A stretch of 64,000 nt of DNA from JAGVYF01 sp041650315 (GCA_041650315.1 JBAZLJ010000001.1:124001-188000), one strand, 5' to 3'. Shown: positions 15,883 through 25,407, counted from the first letter of the stretch. Notes: generated by a model from the sequence alone, not told the origin. Translations and numbers: made by a program.

Positions 15883-18800
15883 TTATTTTTTATTCTGCTT
15901 AGAAATGTATTTATCGAATGTCTCTAGAATCTCAAGTAATTTGCTAAAGATCCATCTTATTATCTTGAATGGCAATAGAATCAGATAGGTAATGAATTCG
16001 ATTGATATGAAACTGAGCTTCAATAGAGTGATTTCATCTTTCTTTTTTAGTTTCTTAGCAGTAGGTTTTGGGAATACTGCTCTGCTTGTTCTGTCGAATA
16101 GTGAGTTGAACCAATGCCTGTACTGGCTTATTATTGAATCTTGCCTTTCATGGAATAAGTATCCGCCGTACATAATGACTGATGATAGTAATGCGATTAG
16201 TAGTAATAACCAAGGAACTTTGAATGTGGTTGATGGCAATTCTAAAGTAGCGTCAGTCTTTATGCTTTCAAGTCCCATATATTGGCATTTCTCAATCATT
16301 ATAGGACGTTGCTTGAATTTGTTGCATTTGTTCAAGTCAACGCAATCTCTGCTTCTGTACCCTGTGCTGTTCCATTGCGTCCATTTACCGCATTCCCAGT
16401 ATTCCTGGCAATATCTGTTGCCTACCACATTGCCTGTGATTGATTGGCCAGTGAATATATCTATGAAGTTCTCTATTGGTGATCTAGGTATTCCGCCGCC
16501 GCAGTCTACTGAGCATGTATCTAGGTTCTCTCCAACGTCGCAATAATTATCTCCGCAATATGATATGTAGGGATTAGGTCCAAGTCCTAAACCTGGATCT
16601 TCCGGCGTCAATGTTATGCTAATCTGCCTCAATCCTGGTTCCACCCATGAATGTATGCTCCAGTTCGTGTTATCATTGCATGTTCCATTGTCGTAATTCC
16701 AGTCAACGCATTTCAATACCGCGTATCTCGGACCTGCGCAGACGTAACCTAAGCCCAGGGTAATATTTGTGAATGCTAGTTTTGGTTTATATGCGAACAA
16801 TTCGTCAAATTTCGTGAATTTTGAACTTGATTCAGCGATATCTTTTATGTCTATTAAATTTGAGATGGAATTGCCATTACTTCCTGAGATTGAGATGCTT
16901 GTGACTGGTGATGATGGATTTGTGATCGTCATTACAGATTCTTCTTGAGTAATTGTCTCTACCACTGTTTCGTCTATGATTTGGATAGTTTCAGGCGGCG
17001 TTACTGGAATATTAACAGTATCTTCCGTGATAGAGATTGCCACGGGATTATCTGCTGGCGCTCCGCCCCCTCCACTGCTACCGCCAGTTCCGCCGGTTGT
17101 GTCTCCTGATGGTGCTGCTGGAGTGTCTGCAGATTTTACTATGAATGTGATGTTAGAACTGGTTACATTGGAACCATCTGCTTGAGAGCAATTAACTCCC
17201 CAAAGGTATGATGCGCCGTTCTGCGCGAATGCAATTGATGTGAAATTGAATCTTGTGCTTGCAGTAACTGATTTTGTTTCATTTTGCGTCCAAATTGTCG
17301 GCCAAGTTCCGTATAATGTACAGCTTCCAGTTTTTGTGGATATTGCTGAGAATGTGTATGATAATCTGTCATTAGTGTAATTGACCAAATTGGTTACGTT
17401 TAATGCTATAGTTCCTGTTATTGTCAGCGGAAGATAATCAGTATTATTTGGATCTCCATTTATTGAATAAGTTGTATCACATATTCCGTTGCCATTTGTA
17501 TCTGCACATAATTCGCTGAAGCCCGAGCCATTCGTAAGCGTCCAATAATTACCACCAATGTAATCGTCATTCTTTATATTCGTGCGTAGCGTATATGATG
17601 TGTTCCATGCGTTATAATACCCGTGAGTTACACCATTCCCTAGATAGTAATAGAAATTGTCTAAAGAACTATTGAAATAGTTGTTATATACATTACAATT
17701 TTCGCAATAATATGGTTCTAATGCATAAGTATTATTGATTATAATATTAAATGAAATTTCATTGTTATACCCATTCATATAAATTCCAATAGAATTATTT
17801 CTTATTGTGTTGTTTATTATTTTGTTATAATTTCCTTCAGCGTATATCGCATGACTTTCAGGATCAATAAGAGTGCCGTCAAATGTGCAATCTGTAATGT
17901 TATTGTAATCGCCATACATCTCTACCCCCTCATAATAATTATCTAAAAATGTAGAGTTTGTGACTGACATATAGTCAACTAAACTAAGTCCGGCATATTG
18001 ATTGTTTGTGAAGGTGCATCCGGTAATGGTCTGATTATACATTGGATTAGTGCTAAAATAAAGGCCATAATACGCGTTATTGATGAAATTGCAATTGACA
18101 AATGCATTATTGTTTCCATTGCCGTATAAAGTAGTCATAAATGCTCCATCTCCACTCGTATCTATGGTTAATCTTTCAAAATAGTTGTTATATCCTTCAA
18201 GCCAAGGACCATCAACATTATGACTATCTATGACATTGATTACTTTTACATCTATTATTCCATCAAAATACATACCATTGTCGTCATTTCCACTGAAATT
18301 AGAATCGAATACATTGGTATGGTTGGTAAATTTCAATTGAAGTCCATATCTTGTTGAGTTGGCAAAAAGAGAATTGATAATGGAATTATTATCGCCTAAT
18401 TCAATCCAATTGCCGTCGTTTAGATAGAATTGAGAATTAATTATAGTTACGTTCTTAACAACTGTTGTAAAAAATCCATGATCTCCAGTAGTGGTTACGT
18501 TTAATGATTCAAATCTCAAACCATTTACATATTGAGCATATATCCCCATATTACTGAATTCACTTATTGTACAATTAACTATTTTGATATCAGATATCCA
18601 TGCAGTCGGTGAGGTGTATACATCTATTCCATCATAATTGCCAGCTAAATTACTATCAATTCGGTAGCCTCTGCAGTCTAACGTGATATTGCTTGCAGTT
18701 ATCCTCATACATGTACTCGCTTGATTCATTATATCTGCATTAAGATAATAAACTGTATTTGGAATACTCATCGTAATACAGGTTGTGATTGTTTTATTTG

Positions 18801-20613
18801 GGACATATACCTGACTTGTAGAACTATTGATACTCCATACTACATTTCCGGAAATATCTGAGCAGTTAATTCCCCATGAATACGCAAAGCCATTCGGCGG
18901 GAATGTAATTGATGTGAAATTGAATCTTGTATTTGCGGTAACTGCTTTTGTTTCATTGATTGCCCATGATCCTGACCAATTACCGAATAAACTGCATGAT
19001 CCAGTTTCGTTAGATTGCGCAGAAAATATGAATGTTTGCCAGTCATTACTATAATTCTTTACATTTGAAATTCCTGGTGCGATTGAATCAACTATAAATA
19101 GGCTATAATTTCCTTCTGAGCTCCATGCTAGATTTGAAGAATTGTCATATCCTAAGCAGTTCCATGTATAATTTCCATAAGAGGACAAATTTATATTCCA
19201 AGAACTTAAGTTAGAAGTTCCTGATAAAGATGAAGAATACCCTTCATATTTCAATAATCCTGATTTGTCTACTACTGCCGGAAGGTGAGAAGCTACATAG
19301 ATATTACCTAATTTATCTGAGGCAATGCCTGAACCCCAACTTCCGGTCTCAGAAAGATAACCTACTGTTTTGTTCCAGATGTTATTGCCATTTGAATCAT
19401 ATTTAACTGTCCATCCATAAGTTGGTGCCTGGCCAGTGATATAAAAATTCCCTGCAGAGTCTGTAGCGCCGGCTAAAGCTGTATCTGAATAAGGTGAGCC
19501 GAATGTTCTGTTCCACAATTGATTACCATTAGAATTAAACTTAATTGTCCAATAATCATCCATTCCTGCGCCTGACTGATTTGTAATTCCAGCTACATAA
19601 TAATTTCCTGCATAGTCAAAGGATATGTCCACTCCATTGTCAGATAACTCCCCCATGGTTGTATTTGAAATTTGAGTCCCATTTGAATAATATTTTACAA
19701 TCCAGAGACCTCCCGTTTCAAATGATGAAGTTGTTCCAACAATGTAAATATTTCCACTACTATCTGTAGCAATTCCCGAACCAATATCGGATCCAGTACC
19801 TCCTATAGTATTATTCCATATTTGAGTTCCATTTGGGTAGTATTTTATGGTCCATACATCCGAATCTCCTGCACCAAATGAATTTGTTGCACCAGTCACT
19901 AAAATATTTCCGGAATTATCTTTTGAAATAGCATAGCCATAATCATTGTCACTTCCCCCTGCGGTTTTATTCCAAATTTGAACGCCATTTGAGTTATACT
20001 TAATTGTCCAAAAATCTATATTGCCTGAAGAATTCGTGTATCCAATCGCATAAATATTCCCTAGATCATCAGTGATAATGCGCCGGGCGTATTCATCATA
20101 TGATGTTTCCCCTATAGTTTTATTCCATAGCTGATTTCCAGAAGAATCATCTTTTTCAATCCAAATATCAAAAGGATACCATGTTGTTGGTCCTGATTGG
20201 TATCTTACCGTTCCAATGAAGTATACATTTCCATCTGAATCTGTAGCCACATCTTGAGGGCTAGTGAAATATCCTGAACCTAATGTAGGCGAATCTCCAG
20301 TTAAAGTTTTATTCCAAATCTGAATATTATCGCCTGTAATGTAATTACCGGATGAATCCCAAACATATAATTCTAGATTGGTTACTTGAGTTTCATCAGT
20401 TATATTGCAAGTGAATGTTTGACTAAGGGAAGAGGCTGTAGTATTATTTGATGGTGATATTAGTTGCACAATTGGCGGAGTAGATTCCATCATTTCGTAG
20501 ATGCCGAAACCGGTTATCTTTGGCTCGAAGTAGATACCGAATCCAATAAAAATCGCTATGAACAAACCTAGTATAATCTTAGAACTATTGTTAACTGGTT
20601 CTTCTATCACCAT
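15883..20613 (-). CDS. Giant surface protein: beta-propeller, Ig-like pair, beta-helix, TSP1-like, membrane anchors
   Basis: 1576 aa. N-terminal membrane segment (about 13-28). Residues 95-480 hold about eight SBBP-type repeats (DSSGNIYIVGTT...WTIKYNSNGTQIWNKT), predicted to form a beta-propeller. Two near-identical Ig-like domains (about 518-600 and 1072-1150; both with GSC...W...NETK.VTA.TRFNFTSI) flank a right-handed beta-helix (about 620-1060) of NosD/CASH type ending in a DTNGNGICD calcium-like motif. A Gly-rich linker (about 1174) precedes a cysteine-rich part with a TSP1-like WECGKWTQW...RSRDC motif (about 1408). C-terminal membrane helices form a module shared with the downstream 156-aa protein. 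Likely a large adhesin anchored at both ends; dense N-glycosylation sites (NxS/T) are visible. Confidence 0.85.
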   Translation of the reverse strand: MVIEEPVNNSSKIILGLFIAIFIGFGIYFEPKITGFGIYEMMESTPPIVQLISPSNNTTASSLSQTFTCNITDETQVTNLELYVWDSSGNYITGDNIQIWNKTLTGDSPTLGSGYFTSPQDVATDSDGNVYFIGTVRYQSGPTTWYPFDIWIEKDDSSGNQLWNKTIGETSYDEYARRIITDDLGNIYAIGYTNSSGNIDFWTIKYNSNGVQIWNKTAGGSDNDYGYAISKDNSGNILVTGATNSFGAGDSDVWTIKYYPNGTQIWNNTIGGTGSDIGSGIATDSSGNIYIVGTTSSFETGGLWIVKYYSNGTQISNTTMGELSDNGVDISFDYAGNYYVAGITNQSGAGMDDYWTIKFNSNGNQLWNRTFGSPYSDTALAGATDSAGNFYITGQAPTYGWTVKYDSNGNNIWNKTVGYLSETGSWGSGIASDKLGNIYVASHLPAVVDKSGLLKYEGYSSSLSGTSNLSSWNINLSSYGNYTWNCLGYDNSSNLAWSSEGNYSLFIVDSIAPGISNVKNYSNDWQTFIFSAQSNETGSCSLFGNWSGSWAINETKAVTANTRFNFTSITFPPNGFAYSWGINCSDISGNVVWSINSSTSQVYVPNKTITTCITMSIPNTVYYLNADIMNQASTCMRITASNITLDCRGYRIDSNLAGNYDGIDVYTSPTAWISDIKIVNCTISEFSNMGIYAQYVNGLRFESLNVTTTGDHGFFTTVVKNVTIINSQFYLNDGNWIELGDNNSIINSLFANSTRYGLQLKFTNHTNVFDSNFSGNDDNGMYFDGIIDVKVINVIDSHNVDGPWLEGYNNYFERLTIDTSGDGAFMTTLYGNGNNNAFVNCNFINNAYYGLYFSTNPMYNQTITGCTFTNNQYAGLSLVDYMSVTNSTFLDNYYEGVEMYGDYNNITDCTFDGTLIDPESHAIYAEGNYNKIINNTIRNNSIGIYMNGYNNEISFNIIINNTYALEPYYCENCNVYNNYFNSSLDNFYYYLGNGVTHGYYNAWNTSYTLRTNIKNDDYIGGNYWTLTNGSGFSELCADTNGNGICDTTYSINGDPNNTDYLPLTITGTIALNVTNLVNYTNDRLSYTFSAISTKTGSCTLYGTWPTIWTQNETKSVTASTRFNFTSIAFAQNGASYLWGVNCSQADGSNVTSSNITFIVKSADTPAAPSGDTTGGTGGSSGGGGAPADNPVAISITEDTVNIPVTPPETIQIIDETVVETITQEESVMTITNPSSPVTSISISGSNGNSISNLIDIKDIAESSSKFTKFDELFAYKPKLAFTNITLGLGYVCAGPRYAVLKCVDWNYDNGTCNDNTNWSIHSWVEPGLRQISITLTPEDPGLGLGPNPYISYCGDNYCDVGENLDTCSVDCGGGIPRSPIENFIDIFTGQSITGNVVGNRYCQEYWECGKWTQWNSTGYRSRDCVDLNKCNKFKQRPIMIEKCQYMGLESIKTDATLELPSTTFKVPWLLLLIALLSSVIMYGGYLFHERQDSIISQYRHWFNSLFDRTSRAVFPKPTAKKLKKKDEITLLKLSFISIEFITYLILLPFKIIRWIFSKLLEILETFDKYISKQNKK

Positions 20614-20669
20614 TCTCTGCTTATTTTATTATTATTTTGTAATATAAATGTTTCTTTTGTGATACTTAT

Positions 20670-20783
20670 ATGCTACCAACAGCAAAATGTAGCGAGTTCT
20701 ATTGTGATTGTGCTATATCGCCGTAGGCTTCTATAACGCACGTGATTTCAGAATTGATAACATTTTGAGATGGTTGGTAGCAT
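20670..20783. repeat. Nested inverted-repeat element A3
   Basis: Outer arms ATGCTACCAAC (20670-20680) and GTTGGTAGCAT (20773-20783) plus inner arms CAAAATGT (20683-20690) and ACATTTTG (20760-20767) are perfect. The region shares ACCAACAGCAAAATG on the left, GAT-GTTGG on the right and an inner CGCC-TA-GCTTC...TAACGC segment with A2, although the outer arm bases differ. It lacks the TGTCCAGA outermost arms. It lies between the divergent starts of the surface protein and gatD. Imperfect TTTGTGATA/TTTGTAATA repeats flank it. Confidence 0.65.
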
Positions 20784-20831
20784 TTGTAATATGGGTTAAC
20801 CATCAGTTTTATAAATGATAATTGATAATGA

Positions 20832-22154
20832 ATGCCTATGCAAATAGAAGTTGGAGATAAGGTGATTGTTAAGTCTAAGAATGGCTCACATGAAGGAATC
20901 TATATGCCTTCTGCGAACAAAGACGTTGAAGTAATCAAGCTGGATTCTGGCTACAATATAGGCATTGACAAGGAGAATGTCACTGAAATTAAAGTTGTGG
21001 CTAAGGATAAAGAGCATTTTTCTGTTAAAGTGGATAAACCTGCGATAAATCCTACTTTACCTTTTGTTTCAATTCTTCATACTGGCGGAACAATCGCTTC
21101 TAAGGTAGATTATCAAACTGGCGGAACTGTATCAAGGTTTACACCAGAAGAATTGCTTGCGATGTTCCCTGAACTCAAACAATATGCGAATATCCGTAGC
21201 AGATTGATCAAGAACATGTGGTCGCAGGATATGAGGTTTGAGCATTACAATCTTATCGCGAAAGAAGTTGAGAAAGAATTGAAGGCGGGCGCCAAAGGTG
21301 TGATAGTCACGCAGGGGACTGATACAATGCATTATACAAGCGCAGGACTCGCGTTTGTTCTTGAGGGTCTTTCTTCTCCGGTTATCTTGGTTGGCGCGCA
21401 ACGTAGTTCTGACCGAGGAAGCTCTGACGCTTATATGAATTTGATAAATGCGGTATATTTCATTGCGCATTCTGATTTCGGCGAAGTCGGAATATGCATG
21501 CATGAGAATATGGATGACAATAATTGCCTGATACTTCCGGCTACAAAATCGCGCAAGATGCACACTTCGCGTAGAGACGCATTCCGTCCAATCAATACTT
21601 TGCCATGGGCGCGCGTGAATTATGCTGGCAAAGAAATAACTTATTTGAAGAATGATTATCATAAAGCGGAATCGAATGGTTCTGCTAATAGTAAATTAAC
21701 ACTTAAATTATTCAAAGAGGATATTAAAGTCGCGATACTGAAGCAGACAACAAATATGTATGCTGAACAATTCCTTTCGTACAAAGGTTATTCTGGTTTG
21801 GTCATTGAGTCGACTGGTCTTGGCTGTCTTCCGATAACTGAAAAAGATGAATCAACTTCTGAATCTGGCAAGATATTCGACGCCGTGAAAACGCTTATCA
21901 AAAATAAAGTGGTTGTCGTTGAAGCACCGCAGACAATCTACGGACGTCTTGTTTTAAATGTTTATTCAGATCAGCGTCAGGCGCAGGAGATCGGTGTTGT
22001 CGGTTGTTTCTCTGACATGACTCCTGAAACTACTTTCATAAAATTAGCATGGCTGCTCTCGAATCATAATCACGATAAGGCAAAAGAATTACTTTTACAG
22101 AATCTGCGCGGTGAAATCACTGAGCAGACTGATCCGAATACTTTTTTGTATTGA
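20832..22154 (+). CDS. gatD: Glutamyl-tRNA(Gln) amidotransferase subunit D
   Basis: 440 aa. An N-terminal beta domain (about 1-75) is followed by an L-asparaginase-like domain. Catalytic signatures: LHTGGTIASKVDYQTGG (first Thr), VTQGTDTMHYTSA (Thr-Asp pair) and the Lys of PATKSRKMHTSRRDAF. GatD releases ammonia from glutamine, and GatE uses it to convert Glu-tRNA(Gln) to Gln-tRNA(Gln); the pair is the archaeal route to glutaminyl-tRNA. A TATA box (20808-20816) predicts transcription starting at 20832-20838, so translation may be leaderless from either the first or the third codon (MPM or MQI). Same strand as the MFS gene and gatE. Confidence 0.93.
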   Translation: MPMQIEVGDKVIVKSKNGSHEGIYMPSANKDVEVIKLDSGYNIGIDKENVTEIKVVAKDKEHFSVKVDKPAINPTLPFVSILHTGGTIASKVDYQTGGTVSRFTPEELLAMFPELKQYANIRSRLIKNMWSQDMRFEHYNLIAKEVEKELKAGAKGVIVTQGTDTMHYTSAGLAFVLEGLSSPVILVGAQRSSDRGSSDAYMNLINAVYFIAHSDFGEVGICMHENMDDNNCLILPATKSRKMHTSRRDAFRPINTLPWARVNYAGKEITYLKNDYHKAESNGSANSKLTLKLFKEDIKVAILKQTTNMYAEQFLSYKGYSGLVIESTGLGCLPITEKDESTSESGKIFDAVKTLIKNKVVVVEAPQTIYGRLVLNVYSDQRQAQEIGVVGCFSDMTPETTFIKLAWLLSNHNHDKAKELLLQNLRGEITEQTDPNTFLY

Positions 22155-22171
22155 GAATATAGAGGTAAAAT

Positions 22172-23335
22172 ATGCAAACGAAAGAAAACCTGGTGAATAT
22201 GTTCCGTTATTTCGCGCATGATAAGATGAGTGAAGTATATGTCGCGAACGCGCTGCGTTCATTTGCATTGTCGCTTATTGGATTATTCATCCCGATATTC
22301 TTTTTCGAGAAAGCGTTCACTCTTATGCAGATATTTATTTTCTATACTTATTATGCAATGTTTTCATTAGTGCTACTTTACTTTGTCACTAGGCTCGCAG
22401 TTAGAATCGGTCCTCGATATAATATACTGTTGAGCATGCCTTTGATGATAATTACATTCGGCATGATTTATTCAATTGAGATTTACGGCTGGCCATTGCT
22501 GCTTATTGCGTTCGTCTATGCATTGGCTGAGAATATGTATTGGGTAGCATTCCATGCTGAATTCACGCAGTCATCATGCCAGGAATCCAGATCGAAATCC
22601 GTCAGCATGAATTATATGATTGTCACGACACTAAGCGTAGTTGCGCCGTTGCTTGGCGGTTTAATACTCTATTATTTATCATTCGATTGGCTATTCTTGT
22701 TGAGTTCATCATTGTTGTTCTTGGCAGCAATGCCCTTGCTTTTCTCAAAGGATTTGGAAATCCCTCTTGAAGTAACCAAATTGTCATTTCGCGGGGAGAA
22801 AAGGTTCAATGAATTAGGTGTTTTCATGGGCGACGGCCTTAGATCATGGGCGACCGGTATTATCTGGCCATTTTTCATATTCTTAATTGGCGCAGGCTAT
22901 GTCGGGCTTGGCGGGATATACTCTGTCGTCAATTTGGTTGGCGCATTTTTCGGATTGTATGTGGGCAGATTGTGCCTGAGATATACTCCTGAAAAAATAT
23001 TGAAAATAGGTTCAGTGTCGCACGCTGCATCAATATTTGTTCGAGGTTTCATGAGCACCATATTTTCAGCGACCATTGTCACTTGTTTTGGTGCTATATC
23101 TTTTGCATTCCTTGACGTGCCATACGCATCAATATTCTATAATAAAGCAAACCGCGAGGGCGCTTTCAATTTCATATTCATGAGAGAGATGATACTTGCT
23201 GCGAGCAGGCTGATTTTTATATTATTAGTTATGGGAATATTCTATTACACCGCGGATATCTTCCTGACATTTACACTTGCATTGATAATCGGAAGTATGG
23301 GTACATTATGCTATTCATTATTCAAAGATGATTAA
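22172..23335 (+). CDS. Major facilitator superfamily transporter
   Basis: 387 aa, about 12 hydrophobic segments. MFS-like features are the charged cytoplasmic loop after the second helix and the long central loop near residue 200 (FSKDLEIPLEVTKLSFRGEKRF). The substrate cannot be inferred. It has a GAGGT site 6 nt upstream of the start and sits between gatD and gatE with short gaps of 17 and 14 nt, so it is probably co-transcribed with the amidotransferase genes. That arrangement is unusual and may be accidental operon assembly. Confidence 0.85.
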   Translation: MQTKENLVNMFRYFAHDKMSEVYVANALRSFALSLIGLFIPIFFFEKAFTLMQIFIFYTYYAMFSLVLLYFVTRLAVRIGPRYNILLSMPLMIITFGMIYSIEIYGWPLLLIAFVYALAENMYWVAFHAEFTQSSCQESRSKSVSMNYMIVTTLSVVAPLLGGLILYYLSFDWLFLLSSSLLFLAAMPLLFSKDLEIPLEVTKLSFRGEKRFNELGVFMGDGLRSWATGIIWPFFIFLIGAGYVGLGGIYSVVNLVGAFFGLYVGRLCLRYTPEKILKIGSVSHAASIFVRGFMSTIFSATIVTCFGAISFAFLDVPYASIFYNKANREGAFNFIFMREMILAASRLIFILLVMGIFYYTADIFLTFTLALIIGSMGTLCYSLFKDD

Positions 23336-23349
23336 ATAAGTTGATTCAA

Positions 23350-25167
23350 ATGGAATTAGACTACAAAAAATTAGGATTGAAAGTCGGGCTTGAGATACAT
23401 CAACAGCTTGATACGCACAAGCTTTTTTGTAGCTGTCCTTCTGAATTACGCGAGGATAAGCCGGACATAATCGTACGGCGCAAAATCCGCGCAGCCGCCG
23501 GCGAGTCTGGTAAGGTCGACATCGCCGCTGAGATGGAAAAAGATAAGGACATTACTTTTGTATATGAAGCATATTCTGATACTAATTGCCTTGTTGAGCT
23601 TGATGAAGAGCCGCCGCATGATATGAATAAAGAGGCTCTTAATATTGCTTTACAAGTAGCTAAGATGCTGAATGCTCACGTTGTCGATGAGATACAAGTA
23701 ATGAGGAAGACAATTGCGAATGGTTCTGTCACTTCCGGATTCCAGCGTACTTCTCTTGTTGCAACTGGTGGGCATATGAAATTTGATTTCGGTTCTGTGG
23801 GCGTTCCTACTATAATGGTAGAAGAAGATGCTGCCAAAGAAGTGTCAAGCACTCCTGATGTCGTCACTTGGCGTCTTGATCGTCTTGGAATTCCATTAAT
23901 CGAATTAGCCACCACTCCTGACATACATACTCCTGAGCAAGCTAAAGAAGTTGCTGCTTATATCGGCATGGTCCTTCGTAGCACTGGCAAAGTAAAGCAC
24001 GGGCTTGGCACTATCCGTCAGGACTTGAACGTAAATATCGAAGGCGCGCAACGTGTTGAATTGAAAGGTGCGCAAGATTTGAAGATGTTGCCGAAAATTG
24101 TAGAACTAGAAGTTGTGCGTCAGAAGAATTTGCTGGATGTGGCTAAAAAGGTGCATAAGGATATCAAGATTGGTGCTGTTGTTGATGTAACTTCATTTTT
24201 TAAATCGTCCGAATCAAAAGTTGTTAAGTCTGCGCTTGATAATTCAGGCGTTGTTCTTGCGGTGAAATTACCTAAATTGCATGGTCTGCTTGGTCTTGAG
24301 ATACAGCCTGGCCGTCGCGTCGGTACGGAGCTATCGGATTGGGCTAAGGCTCGGGCAGGCGTCGGCGGGATATTCCACTCAGATGAGCTTCCGAAGTATG
24401 GCATTACTGCATTGGATGTTGAGAATCTGCGCAACAAATTGGAATGTTCCAAAGAAGATGCTTTCGTCATGATTGCGGATACTGCTGATAAAAGCCAGAA
24501 GGCTTTGCACGGCGTTATTGATCGCGCTAAAATGCTAGAACGCGGGATTGTGAAAGAAGTGCGTAAGGTCAATGCGGACGGCACTTCAAGTTTCATGAGG
24601 CTCATGCCTGGCGCTGCGCGTATGTATCCAGAGACTGATGTTCTTAGCGTTCGTCCTGTTCTTTCGGGCATTGAAACTGCTGAGCTTATTTCAGATAAAT
24701 CTTTGCGTTTCGAGAAGAAATATGGGCTTGGTAAGGATCTTGCTGAGCTTGCTGCTAAGTCTGAGCTTTCTGATACTTATGAAGATTATTGCCGTAAGTT
24801 TGTGAATGTTAAACCTGCTTTTATCGCTGAGATTTTGTTAGGTTCTGTCAAGACTGTGCGTAGCATGTTCGGCGTTGATATTTCTCCAAGTGTTGAAGAT
24901 TTCCATCTGTTATTCGAATCGCTTGATTCCGGCCTTATTGCAAAGGATTCTGTGCTTGAGATATTGAAATTGAACAAACCTGTCAAGTCAGTGATAGATG
25001 ATTTCAAGATGATGTCTGACGTTGAATTACGCAAAGAGCTAGAAGCGATTGTTGCGCATAATAAAGCTCTTCCATTCAATGCATTGATTGGCAAAGCCAT
25101 GGGTAAGCTTAAAGGTAAGGCTGATGGTAAGAAGATAGTTGATTTCTTGAAAGAAATGTGCCATTAA
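23350..25167 (+). CDS. gatE: Glutamyl-tRNA(Gln) amidotransferase subunit E
   Basis: 606 aa, usual length. Begins MELDYKKLGLKVGLEIHQQLDTHKLFC, the conserved GatB/GatE amidotransferase start, with the motif LFCSCPSELR; the core has TRQDLNVNI-like GTIRQDLNVNIEGAQRVELKGAQD. An AspRS-type insertion and a C-terminal YqeY/GatB tail-like domain (about residues 440-600) follow. The first ATG is used; a TTG three codons earlier could also be read. GatE activates Glu-tRNA(Gln) and receives ammonia from GatD. It completes the gatD-MFS-gatE unit. Confidence 0.93.
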   Translation: MELDYKKLGLKVGLEIHQQLDTHKLFCSCPSELREDKPDIIVRRKIRAAAGESGKVDIAAEMEKDKDITFVYEAYSDTNCLVELDEEPPHDMNKEALNIALQVAKMLNAHVVDEIQVMRKTIANGSVTSGFQRTSLVATGGHMKFDFGSVGVPTIMVEEDAAKEVSSTPDVVTWRLDRLGIPLIELATTPDIHTPEQAKEVAAYIGMVLRSTGKVKHGLGTIRQDLNVNIEGAQRVELKGAQDLKMLPKIVELEVVRQKNLLDVAKKVHKDIKIGAVVDVTSFFKSSESKVVKSALDNSGVVLAVKLPKLHGLLGLEIQPGRRVGTELSDWAKARAGVGGIFHSDELPKYGITALDVENLRNKLECSKEDAFVMIADTADKSQKALHGVIDRAKMLERGIVKEVRKVNADGTSSFMRLMPGAARMYPETDVLSVRPVLSGIETAELISDKSLRFEKKYGLGKDLAELAAKSELSDTYEDYCRKFVNVKPAFIAEILLGSVKTVRSMFGVDISPSVEDFHLLFESLDSGLIAKDSVLEILKLNKPVKSVIDDFKMMSDVELRKELEAIVAHNKALPFNALIGKAMGKLKGKADGKKIVDFLKEMCH

Positions 25168-25304
25168 TTGTTTCTTAGCTGTTTGTGATTGACATTCATA
25201 TCATTTCAGAGCATATTTATTAAGATGTTGATGGTTTCAAATCAGTGTTCTGAAGTATATATTTTACTAAATATCTTTTGAAGAAACATTAATATACTAG
25301 TTTT

Positions 25305-25407
25305 ACTATATAATTATACAAGGAGTGATAGGTAATATGGTTAAGCTACCTATGCAGTATCACTCCTGTAAAGTGTTGACCCTTGATTGGTTCAACAGGG
25401 TGATCCC
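25305..25407 (+). promoter_or_regulatory. Promoter with long palindrome and second hairpin before the RHH gene
   Basis: A TATA-like TATATAATTATA (25306-25318) predicts a transcript start near 25331-25338. Perfect 10-bp arms AGGAGTGATA (25321-25330) and TATCACTCCT (25358-25367) straddle that point, and GGTA/TACC extend the stem. A second stem TGTTGA/TCAACA (25374-25379, 25392-25397) encloses CCC that can pair with the Shine-Dalgarno GGGTGAT at 25398. The palindrome could be an operator for the RHH protein (autoregulation), an RNA structure, or both. The interval 25168-25304 has no visible gene. Confidence 0.55.

Noticed and set aside
3044..20783. A-type elements as integron attC sites
   Set aside because: The hairpin layout resembles attC, but the GTTRRRY/RYYYAAC core boxes are not present, copies occur in both orientations relative to genes and no integrase is seen.
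21132..21662. Minus-strand ORF of 176 codons inside gatD
   Set aside because: gatD is complete with all catalytic motifs; the antisense frame has random composition.
24120..24671. Minus-strand ORF of 183 codons inside gatE
   Set aside because: Shadow of gatE; serine/threonine-rich with no start signal.
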